DNA of 64,000 bases from NCBI GenBank assembly GCA_949710005.1, contig OX453285.1, forward strand, positions 3,220,632 to 3,284,631. Reading direction: 5' to 3'. Positions 45,701 through 57,700 of this stretch are shown piece after piece (positions within the stretch are counted from its first letter, which is position 1; each line of letters begins with the position of its first letter). Origin of the DNA: Ricordea florida. Taxonomy: Eukaryota; Cnidaria; Anthozoa; Corallimorpharia; Ricordeidae. Position numbers and translations under genes: made by a program. A model generated the notes under the pieces. The model was not told where the DNA came from, did not search any database, and was given only the letters and a program-made list of their open reading frames with translations.

Positions 45701-48700
45701 GCCATGAGTTAGGTCCGTACAGTTGTTTAGATTCGCAAGCACAGACACGAACACGGCCCACTTTTCGGGCCCTTTCTGCACACGCATGCAGATCGCAGAA
45801 ACTGCTTTACTTTCGGACAACTTCTCCTGTTTCAATTAAACCGTCAACTTCATCGATCATCGCCATTTTGTGGTTTCCTTGAACAATTACAATTGCGTTC
45901 GATTGATTTTTGATTCGGTTTCCTTCGATTGAAGTCGATCAGCAAGTAAACTGAACATTTTAAAATACACATGATTGGTTGACAAAACGGCTGCGTTACC
46001 ATGTCAATTTTGGTAAAGTTTAGATGTCACGCGTTGATAAGTAGATAACGCGTGTTTTGAACACAGAAATTATTTCTCACTCTCTCCCTTGCTTTACCGG
46101 TTGAGCAGACTTTCGAGGGCTATTATTTTATCACATTTTACATTAGAAGCTTTTAGTATATGATTATGGAGTAAGCCATCATTGCTTTAAATCTCACAAT
46201 CCTCGCAAGCGGCTCGACGTTGACTTTTGGTTTAGACACGAGCGTGACGAATGAGCGGTTGAAAAATCCTGCCAACTGTTGTTTCATTCGAATTATTCAT
46301 TCTTTTGCTTTGCGGTTTACGCATAAACTGACGTTGTTTGAGAGTTACTTGTACCGTTCAGCCGTTCACTGCTCATTGCTAAACATTCATAAATTTTATT
46401 CAGCCGTTCAGCCATTTACTGATAGCCTTTCAGAATCCTAATTCGAACAGTATTTTTTGGTGAGCTTTCGGCCGGCGCGCTTGGAATCCTTCTAACAGCT
46501 CGGACGAATTTTCTCAACGGCTTTTCTCAACACTTTCAACGGGCAAGGAAAAAAAGCCAAACGGCTTTTTCCAACATTTCCAACGGTTTGAGAGAAATTT
46601 CCCAACGGCTTTTCTCAACACTTTCAACGGCTTTTCTCAACGCCTTCAACGGCTTTTGCAACGCCTTCAACGCTTTCATCAACACTTCCAACGGCTAACG
46701 AACGGCTTTACCCGTGTAACAGAAAAGCGTTAGTGTACGTTTTCGCGTGAGAGGTCACATTTTATGGCCATTTGGAGACGCCAAATTTCTCTTCTTGTGT
46801 TAAAAATATTTCACTCATTCACTGTGCTTATTCATACTGAAAACTTGGGAGAACCCTGTCAGGCCTCAAATCTTGTGTCTTTTTTAAGGAATATCCTGGC
46901 AGTTGCTGTGATGTCTATTTTGAATTCTACCATGAGAGTGGCAACTCTACCTCAGCTACAGCTGACTTACAGGTATATGTCATATGATTACAATAGAACA
47001 CCAGTAACCTGAACTCGGATAACTCAAACTGAACATTCTTATTTTTCATGGACAATTCTGTCCAAGGGGGAAAGGTGCAATGAGGTTATTCCTATGTGAA
47101 GCTACTGCAAGCCTGAGCCCCGGCTACTTTGATACAAAACCAAAACATTAGTCACACCAGTAAATGTTTGTTCCCTGGCTACTTTTGTCATTTCCCTGCA
47201 GTGTTGCATCCAGGTTTTACTGAGTAGGAGTCCTCTGGACCCCTTGGACAAATGTTTGGGGGTCCAGACCAGAATTTTGGGGTCTTATCATACATATTTA
47301 TTTCAATCACCTCTTAATTTGAAGAGAGTGAGAAATTGCATTGTCAGTGTCCACCATTTTGAAAACTGAGATTAGTGGGCAGAGTAGATGTTTCTTCATT
47401 GCCCAAGACAAATTTTCTTTGTTTTGAAGATGCGGGTCATCCACCAGTGTGGGTAATCTGTGAACTTTTTTTACCATATACAATAATTGGCTGAAGCGGG
47501 TAATCTGTCTTGCGGGTGAACGGCCAGAAATTATCGTAGATACGAGGAAACCCAAGAAAATGCATCTCAAACAGCATCTTCAAGTTTAGGAGAAAACAGT
47601 GCAGTTGTGTAAATCATGATTCTATTTTTCAATGCATTATTCATACACAGGGGCTGTTGGTCATGGACCTTTGCTCATTAATACTGATGACCATTAAATG
47701 TGAATTTGTAAGATAACTGCTTAACAGACTCATGTACACCCAGTTTTATTCATGTGCTTATCAATGCAAATGGATTGTGTATTCATGTTGGTTTCATTCT
47801 GAGCAACACTGTTGATGTACAGTAGCATATTTCATCTTGTTTGCAATTTTGGAGAAATTGTTGATCATTTCCCTTTCAGGCTCAAACGGCAGGAAATCAG
47901 TTATGTTCTGTTTATGCCAAACAGCTTTACCAGGTATGATTACTGTTGTTGACCAACAGAATAAACTTCGATAACTTACTTTACACTGTATCGTACTGTA
48001 GTGTTACCTCATTGTTTTTAAGAGTAAAGCATTTACACTACTGTATTACCAGGCTCCTCTTCCTTGTTTCTTGTTGATATGTATTATTTTGGCATTAGTA
48101 TAAATACTCAGTTGATTATACAAAATTGCACATTCTGATTGGTTCACTATCTTGGATCATCACCTCAATGAACAAAATGGCTGCCAGTCGTTCGCATGCT
48201 TTTGATGAAATAAAAATTTTTCATGTTGTACAATGCTTTTTCTTTTCTTTTTTTTAAAATAATCACCTGTGTATTTATACTAAACAATTATTCGCCACTG
48301 GCTCAGTGAGTATCAGTGAATATTCACCGATAATCACTTTGCCTTCAGCAAATAATTGTTAATTATTGATACTCCTATATCACAATGGTTTCTGCATTTA
48401 GTTTTCAGAAAATCCAGGGGAAATAATGGAACAATTGACAGCATTTTATAAGGTTCCAGCTGAAAAACAGGCAAGTTACAGTAACATACAAGAATATGTA
48501 CAGAATGCACATGAATGTTATTGTCACAATCAGGAACCCAGTTTTTGCACGTGTTGGAAGAGTCCTGCTTGCATAGTGCACTGTAAAAAAACATGTTATG
48601 TGGAAAAATGATGTGTCTGCCTTGTGTTGAGCAGAGGTGGGTAATGATGCCACTGAAGCCACTTTGATTGATAACCATTTTTTCCCTCAATTTTCCAAGT

Positions 48701-51700
48701 ATGGTACTTGGTAGATTGAATGTGGACAAGCAGTGGTTAAAGACATTCAAAGGCATTTATATTTCCAAGCACAGTACCGTGCAAAGGTAAGTTGACACTC
48801 GATACTCGATACTCGCGAGAATCGAGTATCGAGTATCGAGTCGAGTATCGACACTCGATACCGCGACTCGATACTCAATACCGTCGTCTCAAAACGGTCA
48901 TCGAACCGGAACGGTCTCGATTATGCGCGAATATGCATGAGTTTTGACAAGAAAACAATGGAGGTTTCAATTGCGGGCTCTTTGTCATGAAAGGCCAAAC
49001 TCGAGTGCAGAATTGAATTAGAAATGTTGGTCACTGCGTACTCTGCTCCAATGGTGTAAATAACGTGTCCTCGATGAAGGGAGTTGTGTTTTGTAGACTT
49101 GCGAAATCCCACTAAGCGCGATTCTTTAAAGAGTTTAATAAACAAGGATGTGATAGCACAAAATGTGACCTCTCACGGCGTTGGAAAAGCCGTTGAAGGC
49201 GTTGAGAAAAGCCGTTGAAAGCGTTGAGAAAAGCTGTTGGGAAATTTCTCTCAAACCGTTGGAAACGTTGGAAAAAGCCGTTTGGCCTTTTTTTTCCTTA
49301 CCCGTTGAAAGTGTTGAGAAAAGCCGTTGAGGAAATTCGTCCGAGCCGTTAGAAGGATTCCAAGCCGTGCCGGCCGAAAGCTCACCAAAAAATACTGTTC
49401 GAATTAGGATTCTGCATGCAAATGGTCAAGTGTGGCCTCTCAAGCAAAAATATTCCAATGGCAAAACGCACGGAACGGTTGAAGAAAATTAATTTTTGAA
49501 AGGCTATCAGTAAATGGCTGAATGGCTGAATAAAATTTATGAATGGTTAGCAGTGAACGGCTGAACGGTACAAGTAACTCTCAAACGGTGTCAGTTTATG
49601 CATAAACGGCTAAGCAAAAGAATGAATAATTCGAATGAAACAACAGTTGGCAGGATTTTTCAACCGCTCATTCGTCACGCTCGTGTCTAAACCAAAAGTC
49701 AACGTCGAGCCGCTTGCGAGGATTGTGAGATTTAAAGCAATGATGGCTTACTCCATAATCATATACTAAAAGCTTCTAATGTAAAATGTGATAAAGTAGC
49801 CCTCGAAAGTCTGCTCAACCGGTAAAGCAAGGGAGAGAGTGAGAAATAATTTCTGTGTTCAAAACACGCGTTATCTACTTATCAATGCGTGACATCTAAA
49901 CTTTACCAAAATTGACACGGTAACGCAGCCGTTTTGTCAACCAATCATGTGTATTTTAAAATGTTCAGTTTACTTGCTGATCGACTTCAATCGAAGGAAA
50001 CCGAATCAAAAATCAATCGAACGCAATTGTAATTGTTCAAGGAAACCACAAAATGGCGATGATCGATGAACTTGACGGTTTAATTGAAACAGGAGAAGCC
50101 GTTGTGAAAGTAAAGCAGTTTCTGCGATCTGCATGCGCGTGCAGTAAGGGCCCGAAAAGTGGGCCGTGTTCGTGTCTGTGCTCGCGAATCTAAACACTGT
50201 ACGAAACTAACTCATGGCGAACTGGATGGAATCATACTGGCTACAAGGATAGAAGTATTTGGAGAGAAACGATAGAAGAGAAAACGATCTTTGCGAAGTA
50301 GTGTTAGCTTTCAGTCAAGAACCATCTGCAAAGATATGTTTTTAAACCTCTATGCTGATTCCGTAGACTGAAAGAACATTACGAAGAGAACGGTATATTT
50401 TTAAGGGTCAGTGCATGGTACCGAAAGAGACTACCACACAACGCTGTTCCGCAGTTCGTGACTGAAGAAGTGAAGAACTTCATCAGCAATTTCGTCGAGG
50501 AAAAATCTGTACTTATACTTGGCAGGATCCCCGGTTTCAAGAATGATGACATCAAGCTGAAATATCGTGCCGTTTTATCACGATTTCAGATCGTTTAGTA
50601 AACGGTTAGTTAATAGGCGTGACAAATCGCATCGCCTAAATCGCCCTTAATGTATCTTTTGCAATAAATGCAATACAGGCGACTCGTTCGACCAATCTGC
50701 GATTTACAATCCTCAACACAAACTCAGTTATGTCAAGTAGCGAACTCGGTTATGCGGGTAGCGAACATGTAGCGAACTCGACAAGTGGCGAAACCGTCGT
50801 AAAGCATACATAAAATTAGCTGATTTAACTAATTAGAAACCACTCAAGCGACAAGCTCATTATTTCCTAATTACAGAAAAGCACTCGCAAGACTCAATAC
50901 TCCACTCGATCCTCGATTGTTGCGTCTCGATACTCGATACTCGATACTCGCGAGTATCGAGTATCGAGCATCGAGTCTCGATACTCGACTCGATACCAAG
51001 TGTCAACTTACCTTTGCACGGTACTGTATTATGAGTTTCTGTCACAAACCAGTTGCTCACAACCGTATCTGAGGTTGTACCACCATAGTCACCAGATGAC
51101 ATGCGATACACTCTGATCATAATTATATAAACAAAATTGTAATGTTGTAGTGAACGTCTTAAGTTTTCCATCTTAGGTGAACCTGTTTAGTAGAGTACGG
51201 TTAGCCAAGCACTTTCCTGTGTATGAGAAGAGATTACAGTGTATCCAGGCGCGACTTCAATCCATATCTGTGTTATGTAAGTTCCGTTCATTAAAAGCTT
51301 AAGGTCTGTGCTTTGTGGTTGCTTCTTTTTAAACAGTTGAAAGGAAGGGTTAAAAGTTAGAGCCACATTATAGGGTTACATGTCCGAATTACCAATGAAA
51401 AGTTCAAAAGTTAAGAACTTATTGTTCTCATAACATTATTTTGACTTATGGTTTGACTGTGGAAACAAAGTGGTCAAATTGTTCAACTTAAGAGTTAAAT
51501 TTGGTAGTGAAAATGTTTAAGAGCTGAGGTCCAAATTGTATGAATCATGATATGAACCTGAGATTGAAAGGGTTGAAAGTAAAAACTACAATGTCTGACT
51601 CAAGTTTTGGCTCTGAGGTGAAAGGGTTAAAAGCTGGAACAAAATTGTATTACTTACGGTTTGACTCTGGGATTGGAAGGGTTAATAGCTACAACTCAAG

Positions 51701-54700
51701 ATTTGACTAATGTAGTGAAAGGGTCACTCTTGATATGATAGCAATAAAAGTAAGAAGTATTGTACATTATATCACATAGGGATTGACCAAGTGGGTGTTT
51801 GGGTGAATAGTGTGTGACTCAAGATTTGGCCCAAGAAACTAAAATGGTATTAAAAGTTTTTTGTGTTTGTTTTCAGTGTATTCAAACAGTCCTCAAGATG
51901 TTGTCAATCCTCTGCTGTATCAGGGATTTATTGAAGAAACAGTAGAACTTCTGGAACTGGACAACCAATGCTTCATAGTAAGTTCAAACATGACTCACTA
52001 TTTCTGATGTTGCATAAAAGGTTTAGCTGAATTTATGTATTATACTGACAGTAGTATATGTACAGTACTTGTACTGAACATTTTCTGCAATCTCTGTTTT
52101 ACAGGAAATCCGGACAGCTGCTGTCCGCACTCTCACTGCTCTTGTTCATATGGAATGCAGTCCTAGGTACTGAATGTTTGTGTTATCTTGCATTAATGTA
52201 CCATAACATACCATATTCAAGTCCAAGGAGTTTCAGTGTCTATTTTGTTTTTGTCTAATTATATACAGAATCAAAGCACTGAAATTATATCAATGCAGCA
52301 ATGTAAACTATACAACTATTGCAATAAGTTATCATTTCTATCAAGCAAACAGATGATTGGGAGTCGATTTTTGAGATGATCCAATAGTAGTTTTTCTCAA
52401 GGATACAGAAACACATGTTTAGCACTTTAAAAGAAAATTAATTTTCAGATCTTGGGAGAAATAGGCTGAATATTTATTACTTTTTTTACTATTGTTCTCA
52501 GGGTCAATACAGTAATAGACTGCACAGGTTTAGCTTCATATCATGGTTTCCTGCCAACACTCACCAGAAATTGTATTCAAGCACTCACAGGTTGGTGAAT
52601 CTTTTTTTAAGTCAGACCTAAACCTGTCAGACCAAACAGACTTCAGATTTGTTATAAGTTCGTCAAACCTTAATTATAGGATCCCACCCTTATTGCATAT
52701 GGTGCAGTTTGTTAGTCTTTTCAATCTGTATTATTTGTGTCGTCCTATTAGCAATTTTGTATTGCATCCTTGTAAAAAACATCCAGACTGATATTAATCC
52801 ACCTCAAAAGTTTAGTGTAGCTGCCAACTGGTTAACTCAGTGGGTAGAGCACTGGACTACCATGCAAGAGGATGCAGTTTCAAACCCCGGCCGGACCAAC
52901 ACTCACTGTCTTTAAATAATTGAGGAGAAAGTGCTACCTTTGCAATCACACCCGCAACCAGTTAGACTTTCTAGTCTTCTTGGATAAAGACGATAAAACT
53001 GTAGGTTCCGTCTCACAACTCTTGTTCGTAATAATCTGTTGGACGTTTAAGAAACCACACACTAAAGTAGGGGATGTAGTTCCCAGTGTGGTGGTCTATT
53101 TCTACCTCTGGTTTCATCTGTCATTTCATGCATGGGTTGGGTGGGTAAGAATTGTTGTAAAATGCCTTTGAATATATCCATAGGGAAAAGTCACTGTACA
53201 GAATTCATTATCATCATCATCATAGTCATCATAATCATCTTAATTGTCATCATAGTCATCATCATCATCATTATGTTTGTATACAAAGTTCTGCTAATAC
53301 TAGTGATTTTCCCCTTCAGATCCATTGGACACTTCACTTCCTTTGCCATTTGCAACTGGTCTGTTCTCATTTCTCTATCACCTGGCTTATTATGAAATAG
53401 GTAGGTAAAAGCTTGACAACGCTTTTGAGGTAGTTAATTTCTATTTGATCAAGTGAACCAGTAAATGCTTGGCTTAAATAAAAACAAAATTTGAAATTTC
53501 AATGAAATGTCCTCAGTATGTCCATTTCATACCATGAAAAAGCCACACCCAGAAGGAAAAATTTCCCATTCTGAAATTGTCATGGCTACAGTGAAATTCA
53601 TGCATTGTGTAGCGATTGCTGCTCTGCCTTTAACTGGAAGGATGTGATAATATACACTTAATGTATGGTTCCGAGGGAAACAGTTAGTTTTGTTTCCCGA
53701 GAGTCCTGATGTTTCCCGAGACGAAGTCGAGGGAAATATCAGGACTCGAGGGAAAACAAAACTAACTAGTTTCCCGAGGGACCATACATTAAGTGCTTTG
53801 TTATATATTTAGACTTTCCCTTAGCAAAAACAAGCAAACAAAGACGGTACAACTGGCGCGCGGGCAACAACTGCGCAATTGTCTCCCGGTCGGGATACAT
53901 TTGAATTTGTTCAAGGGCACGTGACCAAGAATCAACCAATCACAGTGCTCGTTTTGATGAATGAAAGTCTAGGTATATAACAAGACCTTTTATTATATGA
54001 CTGGTTCTTCTTGCAAGCAAGATGAAACCAATTCTGAGTTCTGATTGGCTATCCAAGCTGGCAAGGTATGCCTTTCTTGCCTGCTTGTGATTGCCTGCTT
54101 TGTTCCACAAAACAAAACAAAACAAAATGTCCGTATAATAAATCATTTATTGGCCAAGATGTTCCTTTTTGCTTTTTATTGACCTTTTGGTAAATAGAAA
54201 TGCAAAAATGGCCTTGGCCAATCTGCAGCCATCTTGACCTCATGTTTGGTCAATATCAAACACACTTACTATCAACTATCAAACGATTGCATGTCTTTTG
54301 TATTTAATATAGGGGCAGAAGCTTTAGTTTCATGTGGCTTGTTGGAGGCATTGCTGCGAGTGGTAGAATATTATAAAGGAGGAGACAGCCATTTAACGGT
54401 GAGAGCTGTCAGCTTATATTTAACAATTATTCGCCGAAGGCTAAGTTAATATTGGCGAATATTTACCGAGCCGAAGGCGAGGTAAATATTCGCCAATATT
54501 AACTGAGCCTGAGGCGAATAATTGTTTTAGTATAATTTCAGAGCTGAACAACAGAGAAATCGGGATTCAACACATTTTATTTCCGGTATAAATGTCACAT
54601 GGGTCGATCTAGGGCTGCTCTGATTGACAACAAACTTGTTTTCTTGTAATGGCTTCCGTCTTGTCGTCTTGCTGATAAATAAAACTTTGAAAGGCAGTTG

Positions 54701-57700
54701 TTCATTTCTTTGATTTCCATGCACTTAAACTCTGTTTCGAATTCGGTTTGTTAAGCGAACCATTCTGTGTAAGGTAAATTAAGAGTTACGACATTTAATT
54801 AGCTGTTTCAGCCGTTGTTATCGGTACTGTTTCTGTTTGTAAAGTTTCAAAGTAAAATAATAAGCCCAACGGAAGAGGCTGACATACCTTTGAAAAGTTT
54901 AACACCATATTTTGTTGCATTTTGCGTTGTTTTCGGGACTGCACTACTTTTAATTTCTGAGATTTCCTCGTCGGAAACATTTACAAACCGGCTGCTGGCA
55001 GCCATTTTGTTTTGCTTTATATTCACCGCCTAGCGCGGTGAATATAACGTCATATGGCGAGTACACTCAACCAATCAGATTGCTGGAAACACTGTGTTCA
55101 GCTCTAAAATTATACTAATGCTTTTTATGACCTAGATGTAGAGTATCAGTGGCATAATTAAATTTTCCTCAATTCTTTATGACCAGTTTAGAAATCACCA
55201 TAAATCATGGTGAAATTACAGTCTGGTAAAATATGAGTGCTGTAATGAAAAGTTATGTGAGCGAAATGAGCACTTGTTATTGAACGAAACGACTACTGAA
55301 AACAGGATAAACATTCACACATATATTTGAATAGTCCTCGGGTGACAGAAAACAACAGACATTTTTGTGACATTTAGTTCCTTCCTTGTCTTTCCTCAGT
55401 TTGTCACAAGAGCCATTCGTATTATGGAATGGATAGCAAGCATGGATTTGTCTGGCTATCAGAACCAGAGTGGGCTGACTGCTATTATCAACAGACTTGA
55501 GGTAATTATTACACAACCCTATTGGTGTATTGTGAATACAACCCTAACATCTTGGGATCATTGTAAATATCTGGGCAACTGTGCACCTACCCCACCCCCC
55601 CCCCCCCCTAACCCAACATTAATTCTAACTTTTCAACTTGTTGGGTTGTTTGAGTGAGACTTCATTACCTGAGCCTTATTCTTCATGAGCTTGGCAAAAC
55701 ATTTCAACTTCTTCCTGGCTTAAGCCCAGAAATTCAGCCTCATCATCAGAATCGTCGAACAGCAATGCCATTTATTGAAAATGGTGAATAAATTGTGAAG
55801 TTTAAGCACAAAATTCTTGGTGATAACGATTATATATGGCAACGTTGTGTATGAGAAAATTTTAATTTTGCACATGCTCTTTCATTTGAGGAGGTCACAT
55901 GTTGTCAGCATTAGCCAATTAAGAGCAATTAGTTTTTGAAAAGAGCTACCCCACAGGAACGTTGCTTGACAAATTGGGACTTTTGCATGCACTTATGGCC
56001 AGAAATGCATGCTGCATTCTTTAAACAGATCAAGAAATACAATTCAAGGCAAGGAAGTCTCAAGAAGCCTTGTAAGCTTATACCAGGGAGGACTCCCTCT
56101 TATTAGTTAGAGCAAATTTAACTAAATACGGCAATTATGGCCAGAAATGCACGCACATTCTTTAACAAAAACTTCCATATTCCATATCACTTCATATAGG
56201 AGAGATATTAGTGTTTTTGTGAGATAAAAACAGTCAAGACACACTGCGGTGTCTAATATGAGGAGTATGAATCTCATTAACGTGCATTGCTGGACATAAT
56301 TTATCTCTTTGCATGACACAAGCGTTATGTCAATTGATGTAAATAGGAGTGAAAAGGTTAAGGAAAGAGATGGTACAACTACATGTTGTTTATTCTCAAG
56401 ACATACTTACTAGGAAGTGTATATTTGTATGACAAATTTTGTGGGGGGAAATATTCGTAGATGTTGAGGTTGAAAGACTTTACACTGTCATAAGGGAACA
56501 GAGTTGTTGGAAACTGTTTTTGACAACAATAATAGTGGTTCATTGTATTTAAGCATTTCCAACCTTGTTACATAAGGATTGTGAAAAGAAGTACATTTCA
56601 TGTATTGGCAATGTAAGAATGTGTTTTTTGTTATCTTGTAATGTTTATATTCCACTTTTGTTTTCATTTGCAGCAAGAAATAAAGAAATGCCAGCCACAC
56701 CATGGAGAAATTTTGTCCCCAGACCTCCCATCTTCCCAGCCTGACCAGCAAGATGGTAGTGCTGTGGAAACCACTGAGACCCAGAGTGCTCAGCCCAGTA
56801 CTTCTCAACCACAGCTTTCTCATGAAGTTCCCATGGAAACAGACCAGTCTCATGCTAATAGCAGCAGTCTTGAAGATAGTAAAATGGAAGTGGACGAGAA
56901 TGGTTCTGCTAAGGGCAGTGTGCATGATCAGGTGTCAGTTGCTGGCCCGAGCTCTACTGTCAGTTCTGTAATTAACAACAGATGTTTGCCACAGAGAGCA
57001 GCATTGATCAAAGCTGTTTTGAGCTTCCTGAAGAAATCAATTCCTGATCCATCATTTTCAGAGAGCATGAGAAGTGGTAAGTATGATTTGTTTTTTCCTT
57101 TCAAGATTTTAGTTTCAAGAAGTATCAGATATTTTAAACTTCTCTTTGGTGTTTAAATACCAGGGCCACGTTGTTCAATGCAGGGGTTAAGGTAACCCAG
57201 GGTTAGTGTGAATTTTAAATGCAGATTTGAGAGCTTAGAAAGCACATTCATTATAATTCTTTTTTAATACAATTTGATGATTGTGTGGTTCCAGAAAATA
57301 TTCATACCCCCCCCCCCCCCCCACGGAAGGTCGCTGGAATTTCCGAGGGGGAGGGGGGTCAAAGAGGGAAATTTCCGAGGGAAAGGGGGGGGGGGTTCAA
57401 GTTAAGCTTTTTTTTCCAGTGGGTGCAAACACATAACAGTCGAGAAAGGAAAAGAAATAAATAAACCTCCTCTCCATTTGGTTAAGCTTAAGCATGTCGT
57501 CATTGAAGTTTTTTTTTTCCACGAGTTTCCCGCAAAACCCAGGAGAACGATGGTTTTATGTGAACAAAACCCAAACCGGTTCAAAATGGCCGACTGCAAA
57601 TTGATCTCCAGATACGTGGCAGAGAGCCTCGTTTTCATACCAAATGCTGCCACGTGCTTGCGGAAGAGATAACTGGAAAAATCATTCGTGTATTTCCTGC

